From positions 62,001 to 126,000 of the forward strand of contig JACRJX010000015.1 of assembly GCA_016235595.1 (NCBI GenBank): a stretch of 64,000 nucleotides of DNA. Direction: 5' to 3'. Below the pieces are notes generated by a model. The model ran no database searches. It was not told the origin of the DNA and saw only the letters and a program-made list of their open reading frames with translations. Below are positions 15,295-25,547 of the stretch, piece after piece (positions within the stretch are counted from its first letter, which is position 1; each line of letters begins with the position of its first letter). A program made the position numbers and the translations under genes. The DNA is from Verrucomicrobiota bacterium (GTDB lineage: Bacteria; Verrucomicrobiota; Verrucomicrobiia; CAIQCK01).

Positions 15295-17946
15295 TCACGG
15301 GACTCGACAAAACGTGCTGAAGATTTCCTTGTCCCCTCGCGCGACGAAGAGATACACGTTCTTCCCGCGATTTTGGCGCAACATCGCGGCGATCTCCGCG
15401 AGCGGCAATCCTGTGACATCCTTTTTGTTCACTGACTTGATTTCGTCACCGGGTTGCAGGCCGGCCTTTAGAAAAACCGAATCCCGGGTCATCACTCCGA
15501 CAATGACTTTTCCACCTATTCGCTCCATGTCGCAACCGAATTCAGGAAGTGCCACATGATCAAACTTCCCACTCTCGCCGATAATCCCCCCTGGCTTGGG
15601 GCCGGCTGTAGTTCCGGCATTTCCGCCAGAAATGCCGGCCGCGCCAGTGGGCCGCGTGGACTTGGGCAGTATGCGAACTGTGAGCGTGACCGTTGCAAAG
15701 CCGGCTCCTTTTTGGCGGACGGTGACCGGCACGTAGAACGTCCCCGGCTGAGCGCCGAGCCGCGCCGACCACATGAGGGAGAAGTAATGCTCGCCGCTGG
15801 TCATGTTCGCGGGATCCTCCGAGGTGGGGGCGGGAGCCGCCACAATCTTCGGGTTCACCTTCAGCGAGCCCCAGTTGTCCACGACTTCCATGTCCACTTC
15901 CACACGGTCGGCCGTGTTGTTGCGCCATCCTTTCACGTAAACTCCGTCAATCTGGCTCGGCTCGCCGGGCACCAAGTCTATCGTGGGCGAAGCCAGCCGT
16001 GCTTTGAGGTTGTTGCCACCCTCCCCGCCGGTAGGGCGCGCATCCGGCATATTCGCGACTGCTGCTCCGCCGCCGCGCGTGAATTTTGGAGGAATGATCA
16101 CCGTGAGAGTGACCGCCGCAGCGCCCGCACCTTTCTGGCGGACGATGATCGGGACCCTGAATGTGCCCGACCGGGCACCGAGCCGCGCGGACCACATCTC
16201 CGAGAAATAGTGCTCGCCGCTGGTCATGTTTCCCGGGTCGGCCGACGTGAGGCCGGGAGCGGCCACAATCTTTGGGTTTACCTTCAGCGAACCCCAGTTG
16301 TCCACGACTTCCATGAACACCTCGACGCGGTCGGCCGTGTTGTTGCGCCACCCGCTGACGTAAACGCCGTCAATCTGGCTCGGCTCGCCCGGCACCAAGG
16401 TAATTATGGGCGATGCCAGCCATGCCCGAAGGTTGTTCTTCCCCTCCCCGTTCGCCGCTGGCCCCACCACGGGAGGGCCATCGGTGCTTGCTCCCGCCGT
16501 ATCGTCGTTTGCCGGTGCGCCTTGGTTGCCTGCCGCCGTAGCCACCGGGTCGCCTTGCTTGGCTTTACGATAAACCCACGTGACTAGACACCACTGATTA
16601 CGATTGGCGGGTTCGTGACCTGCGCTAATCCCAATGCAAGCCTCGTCCGAACTGTTCGGTTTGAACTTGAACGTCATCGTGCCAGAACGTTTGACACCTT
16701 GCTCGAAGCTGTTCACCAACTTGTCGCCCTTCCACTCCGACCACACACCGTAATCGCTGAAGTTCCACCAACCCGCCACGGTTGCCCCGGGATTGCTGCT
16801 GGCTTGAAGTGTCAAACTGACTGTTGACCCTTCTACAATCGTTTGGGGAGGCACTGACCAGCTCATCGAATTCTGAAAGCTCTTGCCGTCGGCCGATTTC
16901 TCGGTGTAGCTGAATCCCGCCTCGCCCGCCCCCGACAGTCCTGACGGGACACGGCCCTCTTGGCCGCCTGATGAAATCACAGTCCGCTGCCGCACCCAGA
17001 CGGTCTGGCCCGGTTTTCCTGGCGTTGCTGAAGTGGTCTGTTGCGGCGGTTGTGGCGGCGTCGGCGGTTTGGACCGTTCCTTGACGGTGAACGTCACCTC
17101 GCGCACTGCGCTAGCGGCATAGCCCGCCGCTTTGAGTTCGATGCGGCATTTGTAGGTGCCGGGTTTGGACGCGGTGATTGAGCGCTCGCGTTTCCCCGCG
17201 CCGTCCATTCGCCCGCCATCCCCATGCTGGAAATCTGACAGCCGACAGGTTCCCTTGGTTTCCACCGGCGGCCCCTCCGGACAGGTGATGGTCAATGTCT
17301 CCTCTATCTGCAATGCGGTATCTGGAATCTGGGTCGCCCGATACTCGTATTTCAATGTCACCGATTTTCCCGACTCTGTCTCGGCGGGATCCACCGCTGA
17401 TGAGGTGATTTCGAGTTGCCGATCGGCTTCCGCAATGGAAGGCAGGTCTCCAGACTGCTGTTGCGGCACGGAATCGGGATCCCAACTCAGATACAGAGTG
17501 TGCATGCCCATGTCCCGCGGTGTGACGTAAGTGATTCTCAGACGTTGAAACCCACCATCGGAAGGCACGAAGATGCCGCCCTCCATTGGCAATGCCGACG
17601 CCGGTGGGTTCTCCAATGATCGGCCTTCTGCGCGAAGCTGATTCGTTTCCTTTCGATACGTTCCTTCAATGTGGCGGTAGGGCTTGCCTGTCGCCTTGTC
17701 CATGAACGCTCCCTCAACTTGGAAGACCCCTTGTTGTCTTGTTGCTGTAACCTGTATCAGCGTGTAGAGCGTCGAGTCTGGATTCCCTTCGTTAAACCAC
17801 AATCCTTCTGGCCAAGACATCCGCTGAGTAGCCGCAGCCGGCTGCTGCGGTCCCTGCTGGCCCAGAATGGAAGCGGATGAGCCGATGAACGAGATCCCCA
17901 TGAGCAACAAGAGGAGGTGAGAGAATCCACTGCAATTCTTTTTCAT
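15295..17946 (-). CDS. Large exported protein with duplicated ~119-residue module and C-terminal PDZ domain
   Basis: An 883-residue protein with a signal peptide (ending near SSASILGQ). The N-terminal ~190 residues contain lipocalin-like or jelly-roll-looking strands. Pro/Gln-rich linkers and Ig-like strands follow. Two near-identical modules lie at about residues 503-622 and 644-763, sharing VPGEPSQIDGVYV, GWRNNTADRVEV and NMTSGEHYFS. The last ~90 residues form a PDZ domain (GLQPGDEIKSVNKKDV). PDZ domains bind C-termini or exposed peptides. No catalytic motif is seen. The module may be a ligand-binding beta-sandwich; its function is unknown. Confidence 0.7.
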   Translation of the reverse strand: MKKNCSGFSHLLLLLMGISFIGSSASILGQQGPQQPAAATQRMSWPEGLWFNEGNPDSTLYTLIQVTATRQQGVFQVEGAFMDKATGKPYRHIEGTYRKETNQLRAEGRSLENPPASALPMEGGIFVPSDGGFQRLRITYVTPRDMGMHTLYLSWDPDSVPQQQSGDLPSIAEADRQLEITSSAVDPAETESGKSVTLKYEYRATQIPDTALQIEETLTITCPEGPPVETKGTCRLSDFQHGDGGRMDGAGKRERSITASKPGTYKCRIELKAAGYAASAVREVTFTVKERSKPPTPPQPPQQTTSATPGKPGQTVWVRQRTVISSGGQEGRVPSGLSGAGEAGFSYTEKSADGKSFQNSMSWSVPPQTIVEGSTVSLTLQASSNPGATVAGWWNFSDYGVWSEWKGDKLVNSFEQGVKRSGTMTFKFKPNSSDEACIGISAGHEPANRNQWCLVTWVYRKAKQGDPVATAAGNQGAPANDDTAGASTDGPPVVGPAANGEGKNNLRAWLASPIITLVPGEPSQIDGVYVSGWRNNTADRVEVFMEVVDNWGSLKVNPKIVAAPGLTSADPGNMTSGEHYFSEMWSARLGARSGTFRVPIIVRQKGAGAAAVTLTVIIPPKFTRGGGAAVANMPDARPTGGEGGNNLKARLASPTIDLVPGEPSQIDGVYVKGWRNNTADRVEVDMEVVDNWGSLKVNPKIVAAPAPTSEDPANMTSGEHYFSLMWSARLGAQPGTFYVPVTVRQKGAGFATVTLTVRILPKSTRPTGAAGISGGNAGTTAGPKPGGIIGESGKFDHVALPEFGCDMERIGGKVIVGVMTRDSVFLKAGLQPGDEIKSVNKKDVTGLPLAEIAAMLRQNRGKNVYLFVARGDKEIFSTFCRVP

Positions 17947-18156
17947 ATGCGGTTCTTCAGTTTGAGGCGCGGCTGTTGGTAGTTTTGAGGGTTCATTACC
18001 CAACCGGATGGATTATCTGGGCAGATTTATAGGACTGGCATGTGTCCGATGCAAGGTAGTTCAGCCGTATTCGGCTGCGTTGAATCGTCACCGCCTTAGT
18101 CAGTGCCAGACGTCCGACCGTTGCAAACTTCCTCCACCCGCCTATAGTCGCTGCGA

Positions 18157-21100
18157 ATGTCAGAGAGCGATTTTATCCTCGTCGAAGGCGCGCGGCAGAA
18201 CAACCTGAAGGGACTGGACCTCAGATTGCCGCTGAACCGCTTCATCGTCGTCACCGGCGTCAGCGGCAGCGGCAAGTCCTCGTTTGCGTTCGACACGCTT
18301 TACGCCGAAGGCCAGCGGCGCTACGTCGAGACGTTCTCGCCTTACGCACGCCAGTTCCTCGACCGCATGGACAAGCCACGCGTGGACCGCATCGTCGGCA
18401 TCCCGCCCGCCGTTGCGATTGACCAGACCAACCCCGTCCGCACCTCGCGCAGCACGGTCGGCACAATGACCGAGCTGTGCGACCACGTGAAACTGCTCTA
18501 CGCCCGCGCCGCCACACTCCATTGCCGCGGTTGCGGCAAACCCGTCCGCCGTGACAACGCCGACTCGATCTGGCAGACGCTCTCACAGCAGGCCGCCAAG
18601 CAGGAAGTGCTGGTGACGTTCCCCTGTCCCGTGCCGAAGTCGTTCAGGACCGAGGAAGCCCGCGACCTGCTGGCGAAGCAAGGCTTCCAGCGCGCGCTCG
18701 TTGGCGACGAAGTTGTGCGCCTCGACGAGAACCCGCGCGCCATCAAGCCTGGCTCGACGCTCGATGTCGTTGCCGACCGCGTCCGCGTCGAACCCTCCAG
18801 CCGCGCCCGCGCCGTCGAAGCTCTAGAGATCGCGCTCAAGTTTGGCAAAGGCCGCGTCCAAATCCGAACTCTTAACTCTCAACTCTCAACTCTTAACTTC
18901 TCCTCCGACTTTCACTGCCCCGACTGCGACATCCACTACCGCGATCCATCGCCGAACCTTTTCTCGTTCAACTCGCCGCTCGGCGCATGCGACAAGTGCC
19001 GCGGGTTTGGCCGCACCATCGAGATTGACTACGACCGAGTCGTGCCCAACCCGGCGCTTACGCTTGCCGGCGGCGCGATCAAGATCTGGCAGAGCGAGAG
19101 TTACCGCGAGTGTCAGGACGACATGATGGAGTTCGCGCCGCGCGCGGGCTGCCCGACCGACGTGCCGTGGGAGAAGCTGCCGGAGAAGTGGAAGCGATGG
19201 GTGATTGACGGTGAAGGCCCGTGGGAAGAGCGCAAGTGGTATGGCCTGAAGCGCTTCTTTGCGTGGCTGGAGACCAAGACCTACAAGATGCACGTCCGTG
19301 TCTTGCTCTCGCGCTACCGCGCCTACGTGCCGTGTCCCGATTGCGGTGGCGCGCGGTTGAAATCAGACGCGCTCTGCTGGCGGATCGGCGGTGCAAGCAA
19401 GGCCGAAAGGTTTGGAGTCCCGGCTTTAGCCGGCGAAACCGAACTTCCGGCTAAAGCCGGGACTCCAAACCTCACCGCTCCACTCGTCGAGCTTCCCGGT
19501 TTTGCCATCCACGAGCTTTACGCCCTCCCCATCTCTCGCACACTCGCTTTCTTCGAGTCGCTCCGCTTCCCCGGCACGCTCGACAAGGCCACTGAGCTGC
19601 TGCTTGGCGAAATCCGCACGCGCCTCCGCTACCTCAACAACGTTGGCCTCGGCTACCTTACGCTCGACCGCCAGTCGCGCACGCTCAGCGGCGGCGAGGT
19701 CCAGCGCGTAAACCTCACCACCGCGCTCGGCACGTCGCTGGTCAACACGCTCTTCGTCCTCGATGAGCCGAGCATCGGACTTCACCCGCGCGACATCGGC
19801 CGACTCACGGGCGTCCTCCACGGCCTGCGCGACAAAGGCAACACGCTGCTGGTGGTCGAACACGACCCCGACCTGATTCGCGCTGCCGACCGCGTGCTCG
19901 ATCTCGGCCCCGGCCCCGGCGAGCATGGCGGACAGTTGATGTTCGAGGGAACGTTCGGTGACCTCTGCAAATCGGCACGCTCACTGACCGGCCAATACTT
20001 CAGTGGCAAGAAACGCATCGCCTTAAAGCGCGAGCGGGCGTCGGTGACAGCGAAGACGCCTCAACTCTGGGTGCGCGGCGCAGCGGAGCATAACCTCAAG
20101 GACATTGACGTTGGTTTCCCGCTCAATCGCCTCACAGTGCTCACCGGCGTTAGCGGCAGCGGCAAATCCACGCTTGTCCACGATGTGCTTTACCGAGCGC
20201 TCTGCAAACTGAAACATCATCCTGACGAGATGGCCGGCGCGCACCGTGCCATCGAAGGCCACGAACAGGTTGGCGACGTGGTGCTCGTGGACCAGACGCC
20301 CATCGGCCGCACGCCGCGCGCAAATCCGGCGACCTATACCGGCGCGTTCGACGAAATCCGGAAGCTGTTCGCCGCGACGCCCGACGCCATCGCGCAGGGC
20401 TTTACCGCCTCGACGTTCAGCTTCAACAGCGAGGTCGGTCGCTGCCCCGTCTGCGAAGGCACCGGCTTTGAGCATGTCGAGATGCAGTTCCTCAGCGACG
20501 TGTTCCTGCGCTGCCCGGAATGCGACGGCAAACGCTACCGTCCGCCCATCCTTGCCATCCGCTACAACGGCCGGAACATTCCCGGCGTGCTCGACCTGAC
20601 GGTGAACGAAGCAGTCGAGTTCTTTGCGGGCGAGAAATCGTTGCTCGCGAAGCTGGAGCCGCTGCGCGAGGTCGGTCTCGGCTACATAAAACTGGGCCAG
20701 CCGATCACGACCCTCAGCGGCGGCGAATCGCAGCGGCTCAAACTCGCCGGCCATCTCGCCGAGGTGAAGTCCGAGAAGACGCTCTTCCTCTTCGACGAGC
20801 CGACGACCGGCTTGCACCTCGACGACATCCAGACGTTGCTGATGGCGTTCGAGCGCCTACTGGAGCGCGGCCACTCGTTGATCGTCATCGAGCATCATCT
20901 CGACGTCATCCGCAGCGCCGACTGGGTGATTGACCTCGGCCCCGAAGGTGGCGACGAAGGCGGACAGATTGTGGTCGAGGGCACGCCGGAGCAGGTGATG
21001 GCGTGCAAGGCGTCGCATACGGGAAAGGCGCTGCGGAAAATGCGGAATGCGGAATGCGGAATGCGGAATGTTGCAGAAGCGGTGGCTGAGGCGCGTCAGC

Positions 21101-23676
21101 CTTATTCCGCACTCCGCACTTCGCACTCCGCAATCGAAGTGGTTCGCGCCCGCGAACACAACCTCCGCGACCTCAGCGTCAGCATTCCGCGCGACCGGTT
21201 CACCGTCATCACCGGCGTCAGCGGCAGCGGCAAGAGCACGCTCGCGTTCGACCTGCTCTTCAACGAAGGCCAACGGCGCTACCTCGAAACGCTCAACGCC
21301 TACGCGCGGCAGTTCATCGAGCCGGCGGCGCGGCCGGACGTTGACCTTGTCACCGGCGTGCCACCAACGGTCGCCATCGAGCAGCGCACGAGCCGTGGCG
21401 GGCGCAAGAGCACCGTCGCGACGGTCACGGAGATCTACCATTTCCTGCGGCTGTTGTTCGCCAAACTCGGCACGCAGTTCTGTCCCGACTGCAATGTCGC
21501 CATTGAGCCGCAGACGGTGGACGCGGTCGTTGCGACCATCGCGAAGGGCTGGCGCGGCCAGCAGGTCGAGCTGCTCGCGCCGCGCATTCGCGCCCGCAAA
21601 GGCTTCTACCTCGACCTCGCCGAGTGGGCCGAACGGAAGGGCATCGAGCAGTTGCGCGTGGACGGCGGCTACCTGCCAAGCGCGGACTTCCCGCGACTCG
21701 ACCGGTTCAAGGAACACGACATTGACCTCGTCATCGCCCGACCCACGGTCAGCGGCGCGAACCGGCGGCTGACGCAATTGGTCGAGCGGACGCTGGAGTT
21801 CGGCAACGGCACGCTGCAGATCGCCGCACCGCACCGGAAGGATGTCGTGTTCTCGACCAAGCGCGCTTGCCCGAAATGCAGCCGCAGCTTCGAGGAACTC
21901 GATCCGCGCCTGTTCTCGTTCAACTCGCGCCACGGTTGGTGTCCGACGTGTTACGGGTTCGGTCTGGCGATGCGCGGCGTGGACGAGGAGCAAACCGGCG
22001 AGGAGGCGGTGTGGAACGCGTGGTGGGAAGGTGGCGAGGAAGCGTGCCCGACGTGCGAGGGCGCGCGGCTGAATCCGGTGGCGCGGGCGGTGCGCTTGCG
22101 CGGCAACAACATCGCCGACCTGACCGCCATGCCAACGAGTGGGTTCCATCGTTACCTCGACGGTTTCACGCTGGCGGGCCGCGAGCGCGAGATCGGGCGC
22201 GACATGGTTGCCGAGATGCGGTCGCGGCTGGCGTTCATTGAAGAAGTCGGCCTCGGTTATCTCGCGCTCGATCGCAGCGCCACGACGCTCAGCGGCGGCG
22301 AGAGCCAGCGCATCCGGCTCGCGGCACAGCTCGGTTCAAACCTGCGCGGCGTCTGCTACATCCTTGATGAGCCAACTATCGGCCTGCATCCGCGAGACGA
22401 CGAGATGCTGCTGCGGACGCTGAAGAAGCTACGCGAGAAAGGCAACACGGTGGTGGTGGTCGAGCACGACGAGGCGACCATTCGCGCCGCTGACCATCTG
22501 ATTGATCTCGGTCCCGGCGCGGGCATTCATGGCGGCAAGTTGGTGGCGGCAGGCACGCCGAAGGAGGTCATTCGGACGCCGGCGTCGGTGACCGGCCAGT
22601 TCCTGCGCGAGCCAATGAAGCACCCGACGCGACCCCGGCGCGGCGCGGCGGAGAAGTGTGTCGAGGTGCATGGCGCGACGTTGCACAACCTGAAGAAGCT
22701 GACGGTGAAGTTCCCGCTGGGACGGTTCACGGTGGTGACCGGCGTCAGCGGTAGCGGCAAGTCCACGCTGGTGCGGGATGTATTGCTGCACGGAGCCGGT
22801 TCGGCGGTCGCAGGCCACCGCCACAGCACGGACCGGAAAGAGAATCGCGTTGTTCTGCCACCGGAAATCCGCCGCGTGCTGGAGGTGGACCAGACGCCGA
22901 TCGGCAAGACCCCGCGCTCATGTCCGGCGACCTACGTCGGGTTCTACGACGACATCCGTCGACTGTTCGCCCAAGTGCCGGAGGCGAAGATGCGGGGCTA
23001 CGGCCCGGAGCGGTTCTCGTTCAACGTTCCGACCCAGCGTGGCGGCGGACGCTGCGAGACGTGCGAGGGCCAGGGCATCAAGCGCATCGCGATGAGCTTC
23101 CTGCCCGACGTGCGCGTGCCGTGCGACGAATGCGGCGGCCGGCGGTTCACACCGGAGACGCAGGATATCCGCTTCAAAGGGAAATCCATCGCCGACGTGC
23201 TGGCAATGAGCGTCGAGGAGGCGCTGGAGTATTTCAAAGCGGAGCCGTTCCTGGTGCGGCCATTGTCGCTGCTGCACGACGTCGGCCTCGATTACCTTAC
23301 GCTCGGCCAGCAAAGCCCGACGCTCAGTGGCGGTGAGGCGCAGCGCATCAAGCTGGTGACGGAGCTGGCGAAACCGACGCAGGGCCGCACGCTCTACATC
23401 CTCGACGAACCGACGGTGGGCCTGCACATGGCGGACGTGGCGCGGCTCATCGAGGTGTTGCACCGGCTGGTGGACGCGGGCAACACGCTGGTGGTCATTG
23501 AGCACAACCTCGACATCATCGCCGAGGCTGACCACCTCATTGATCTCGGCCCCGAAGGCGGCGACGCTGGCGGCCGCGTGGTGGCGTCAGGCGCGCCGGA
23601 GGAAATCATCCGCGACATCGAGAAGGGGCACACGGCACGGATTCTGAAGACGTTTCTGAAGACTCACGGGCGATAA
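18157..23676 (+). CDS. uvrA: Double-length excinuclease ABC subunit A (tandem UvrA)
   Basis: An 1839-residue protein, about twice the ~940 of typical UvrA. It contains four ABC ATPase domains, each with GVSGSGKS Walker A (near residues 34, 663, 1019 and 1528) and LSGGE signatures (EVQRV, ESQRL, ESQRI, EAQRI). Zinc-binding CxxC pairs are present in both halves. It corresponds to two UvrA copies fused head to tail, the arrangement known from Chlamydia (about 1790 residues). UvrA recognises bulky DNA lesions and loads UvrB in nucleotide excision repair. Three in-frame repeat elements interrupt it at 18866-18901, 19409-19471 and 21031-21133; the last lies in the linker joining the two halves. The frame stays open throughout, so it is likely functional. 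Confidence 0.93.
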   Translation: MSESDFILVEGARQNNLKGLDLRLPLNRFIVVTGVSGSGKSSFAFDTLYAEGQRRYVETFSPYARQFLDRMDKPRVDRIVGIPPAVAIDQTNPVRTSRSTVGTMTELCDHVKLLYARAATLHCRGCGKPVRRDNADSIWQTLSQQAAKQEVLVTFPCPVPKSFRTEEARDLLAKQGFQRALVGDEVVRLDENPRAIKPGSTLDVVADRVRVEPSSRARAVEALEIALKFGKGRVQIRTLNSQLSTLNFSSDFHCPDCDIHYRDPSPNLFSFNSPLGACDKCRGFGRTIEIDYDRVVPNPALTLAGGAIKIWQSESYRECQDDMMEFAPRAGCPTDVPWEKLPEKWKRWVIDGEGPWEERKWYGLKRFFAWLETKTYKMHVRVLLSRYRAYVPCPDCGGARLKSDALCWRIGGASKAERFGVPALAGETELPAKAGTPNLTAPLVELPGFAIHELYALPISRTLAFFESLRFPGTLDKATELLLGEIRTRLRYLNNVGLGYLTLDRQSRTLSGGEVQRVNLTTALGTSLVNTLFVLDEPSIGLHPRDIGRLTGVLHGLRDKGNTLLVVEHDPDLIRAADRVLDLGPGPGEHGGQLMFEGTFGDLCKSARSLTGQYFSGKKRIALKRERASVTAKTPQLWVRGAAEHNLKDIDVGFPLNRLTVLTGVSGSGKSTLVHDVLYRALCKLKHHPDEMAGAHRAIEGHEQVGDVVLVDQTPIGRTPRANPATYTGAFDEIRKLFAATPDAIAQGFTASTFSFNSEVGRCPVCEGTGFEHVEMQFLSDVFLRCPECDGKRYRPPILAIRYNGRNIPGVLDLTVNEAVEFFAGEKSLLAKLEPLREVGLGYIKLGQPITTLSGGESQRLKLAGHLAEVKSEKTLFLFDEPTTGLHLDDIQTLLMAFERLLERGHSLIVIEHHLDVIRSADWVIDLGPEGGDEGGQIVVEGTPEQVMACKASHTGKALRKMRNAECGMRNVAEAVAEARQPYSALRTSHSAIEVVRAREHNLRDLSVSIPRDRFTVITGVSGSGKSTLAFDLLFNEGQRRYLETLNAYARQFIEPAARPDVDLVTGVPPTVAIEQRTSRGGRKSTVATVTEIYHFLRLLFAKLGTQFCPDCNVAIEPQTVDAVVATIAKGWRGQQVELLAPRIRARKGFYLDLAEWAERKGIEQLRVDGGYLPSADFPRLDRFKEHDIDLVIARPTVSGANRRLTQLVERTLEFGNGTLQIAAPHRKDVVFSTKRACPKCSRSFEELDPRLFSFNSRHGWCPTCYGFGLAMRGVDEEQTGEEAVWNAWWEGGEEACPTCEGARLNPVARAVRLRGNNIADLTAMPTSGFHRYLDGFTLAGREREIGRDMVAEMRSRLAFIEEVGLGYLALDRSATTLSGGESQRIRLAAQLGSNLRGVCYILDEPTIGLHPRDDEMLLRTLKKLREKGNTVVVVEHDEATIRAADHLIDLGPGAGIHGGKLVAAGTPKEVIRTPASVTGQFLREPMKHPTRPRRGAAEKCVEVHGATLHNLKKLTVKFPLGRFTVVTGVSGSGKSTLVRDVLLHGAGSAVAGHRHSTDRKENRVVLPPEIRRVLEVDQTPIGKTPRSCPATYVGFYDDIRRLFAQVPEAKMRGYGPERFSFNVPTQRGGGRCETCEGQGIKRIAMSFLPDVRVPCDECGGRRFTPETQDIRFKGKSIADVLAMSVEEALEYFKAEPFLVRPLSLLHDVGLDYLTLGQQSPTLSGGEAQRIKLVTELAKPTQGRTLYILDEPTVGLHMADVARLIEVLHRLVDAGNTLVVIEHNLDIIAEADHLIDLGPEGGDAGGRVVASGAPEEIIRDIEKGHTARILKTFLKTHGR
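18866..18901. repeat. Simple pentamer-like repeat in frame within uvrA
   Basis: A run of CTCAACT / CTTAACT units encodes [14 protein letters not shown] just before a zinc-binding CPDC motif. This composition is unlike the surrounding uvrA coding sequence and looks like inserted intergenic simple repeat. Confidence 0.6.
19409..19471. repeat. Perfect 25-bp inverted repeat in frame within uvrA
   Basis: Arms 19409-19433 and 19447-19471 are perfectly complementary (25 of 25) around a 13-base loop. The element encodes [22 protein letters not shown] and sits in a variable region between zinc-binding and signature segments of the first ABC domain. It adds about 21 residues absent from normal UvrA. 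Confidence 0.9.
21031..21133. repeat. Palindromic GAATGCG-type repeat in the linker between the two UvrA halves
   Basis: Four or five copies of GCGGAAT (21033-21070) are followed, after about 35 bases, by complementary ATTCCGCACTCCGCA units (21103-21131). The translated NAECGMRN stretch is a low-complexity insertion. It sits exactly at the junction of the two UvrA copies. Confidence 0.75.
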
Positions 23677-23733
23677 TGTGCAGTGACAGCTCCATGGATT
23701 TCTGGCTCGCCCGCCGCAAACTGCTGGACTAGC

Positions 23734-24453
23734 ATGGCCAACATGGTTCCGTTTACTTGGGAGCGTTTGACCGCTGTCGTATGCGCAGGCTATGTGGCCG
23801 TGTGGGCCGCAGTGGGCACGGTTTCCGCCGCTGACCAAAACCCGGCCGCCGTCCGGGACCCGGCCAAATATATCGGCCTGACGGTTTGCAATACGTGTCA
23901 CAAGACGGCGAAAGTCGGCAACCAAGTTGGCAAGTGGCAGACCGGCCCTCACTCCAGGTCTTTTGAAGTGCTTGGCACCCCGGAAGCCAAAGCTGTCGCC
24001 GCCAAGCTCGGCATCGCCGATCCGCAGGCCAGCGGCAAGTGTTTGAAGTGCCATTCCACCGCTTATAACTGGACCGAACAGATTCAGACCACGATGATCA
24101 AACCTGAAGAAGGCGTCGTGTGCGAATCGTGTCACGGCCCGGCTCAGAACTATGTCCCCAAGACCACTCAGGAACTCACGCTGGAAAAACCTTCCCCTGG
24201 GTTTGTGGAATTTCTGAATCCGTTTACGCGATCAGCCAAGGCTTGCTATAACATCATCACGATGGAAGACCGCCAGAAGGCGATTCGCGCTGGCTTGGTT
24301 TATCCGGCCTTCAAGAGCTGCACACGATGCCACAATGACCAAAGCCCGACGTGGAAACCCGATCGCTATGTCAGCAAGGAGGGCAAGCACGTCGGCTTCG
24401 ACCTCCGGCAGAATTTCGTCAAGATCGCACACCCCATGCCGCTGCCGAAATAA
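23734..24453 (+). CDS. Tetrahaem cytochrome c554-like protein
   Basis: A 239-residue exported protein with an N-terminal signal peptide or anchor (to about residue 33) and four CxxCH haem-binding motifs at Cys52, Cys103, Cys130 and Cys196. The segment PEAKAVAAKLGIADPQ between haems 1 and 2 is typical of cytochrome c554-type multihaem proteins. It probably carries electrons in the periplasm. ATG at 23734 is chosen because the signal sequence starts there. It lies 57 bases after uvrA and converges on two minus-strand Tat proteins, one of which is also a haem protein. Confidence 0.85.
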   Translation: MANMVPFTWERLTAVVCAGYVAVWAAVGTVSAADQNPAAVRDPAKYIGLTVCNTCHKTAKVGNQVGKWQTGPHSRSFEVLGTPEAKAVAAKLGIADPQASGKCLKCHSTAYNWTEQIQTTMIKPEEGVVCESCHGPAQNYVPKTTQELTLEKPSPGFVEFLNPFTRSAKACYNIITMEDRQKAIRAGLVYPAFKSCTRCHNDQSPTWKPDRYVSKEGKHVGFDLRQNFVKIAHPMPLPK

Positions 24454-24545
24454 GCGCCGTTGCGTTCGATTTCAACTCCCCGTCGGCCTGCTGAAAGACA
24501 GTGACGCCGTATCGGCTCGTTTGCCTGGCGCCGTCCGATGACACC

Positions 24546-25448
24546 TCACAGTTTCTGGTCGCCCACCTTGGCGATCCATTGGCGTGTCCATTCCACCGAC
24601 TCGAATCCCAAATCCATCGTGGTGTTGCCCAAGAAAACAATACCTTCGATCTTCCCCTGACGCAGCCAGCGCAAGCCGGTCTCGCATTGGCGCCACATCA
24701 AGTCCACCGGCAACCCGGTCTTGCGGCCGTAGTCCACCACGTAGCAGCCGAGCATCTTGCGGGCCTTGGGCAGCGCTTGTTCCACCTTGGTGAAATTAGT
24801 CTCGAGGTTCACCAAGTCGTCCGCCCCGCTCCAGAGCGTCAGCACGTCAATCAGATCGAAGTAATCCTGCAACGGCACGCCAAACCGCTTCATGTAAACC
24901 GTCGCCAGAATGTCGAACTTCGGGTTGGTTTGCTTGAGGCGTTGGCGGATGGACTTCAGTTCCTCGACGGTCAACTGCGCGCGTTTGCCGGTGGCGCTCC
25001 AGGTGAAGAAATCGTCGAGCATCACGCCGGCGAAGTTGGGCGTGGTCTTCGGCAACGCCAGCACCTCCTCCGTCTCCGCCGGCGAATTAAACCCGCCCGA
25101 ACCGACCACCGACCACACGACGCGTTTCAGCGGACGCAGCGCGACGGTGTATTGGGCGAACGGCGGCTCAAGTCGTCCGTAAGGCGCCTCCTTCGTGCTC
25201 GACTGCACCATGATGATGTTCGGCACGCCGAGGAAGAACGCACCCTCGGCCGGGGACATCACCGAGCGGCGGCCGATATGGGGAAAGTCGCTGTTGGCCG
25301 CGCAGGAGAAGATCCACAGCCGTTCGCGGACCGTCCCTTCCTGCGGCACGAGGAACTGCGCCGCAGCTTTTCCTACCGCCACCAATCCGCCGGCGGCCGC
25401 CATGCTGCCCAACATCGCCCGTCGCGTCATCCTCGCAGAATCGTTCAT
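24546..25448 (-). CDS. Tat-exported protein of unknown function
   Basis: About 300 residues with a twin-arginine-like leader (MTRRAMLGSMAAAGG). The mature part has alternating strands and helices, with ANSDFPHIGRRS, GVMLDDFFTW and GCYVVDYGRKTG segments, suggesting a TIM-barrel-like fold. No family recognised. The start is decided by AAGGAG six bases before ATG 25448; the ATG at 25454 directly abuts that site and is less suitable. It is followed upstream on the same strand by the split-Soret-like cytochrome, so co-transcription is likely. Confidence 0.65.
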   Translation of the reverse strand: MNDSARMTRRAMLGSMAAAGGLVAVGKAAAQFLVPQEGTVRERLWIFSCAANSDFPHIGRRSVMSPAEGAFFLGVPNIIMVQSSTKEAPYGRLEPPFAQYTVALRPLKRVVWSVVGSGGFNSPAETEEVLALPKTTPNFAGVMLDDFFTWSATGKRAQLTVEELKSIRQRLKQTNPKFDILATVYMKRFGVPLQDYFDLIDVLTLWSGADDLVNLETNFTKVEQALPKARKMLGCYVVDYGRKTGLPVDLMWRQCETGLRWLRQGKIEGIVFLGNTTMDLGFESVEWTRQWIAKVGDQKL

Positions 25449-25547
25449 GGCCATCTCCTTTCCAAACTGCGGTTATCGGATCAAAGGGATCGCAGGCCGA
25501 TGTTGCGGCCCGTGATTCACGACGCGAAGCGGCATCTGTCGGCGCAG

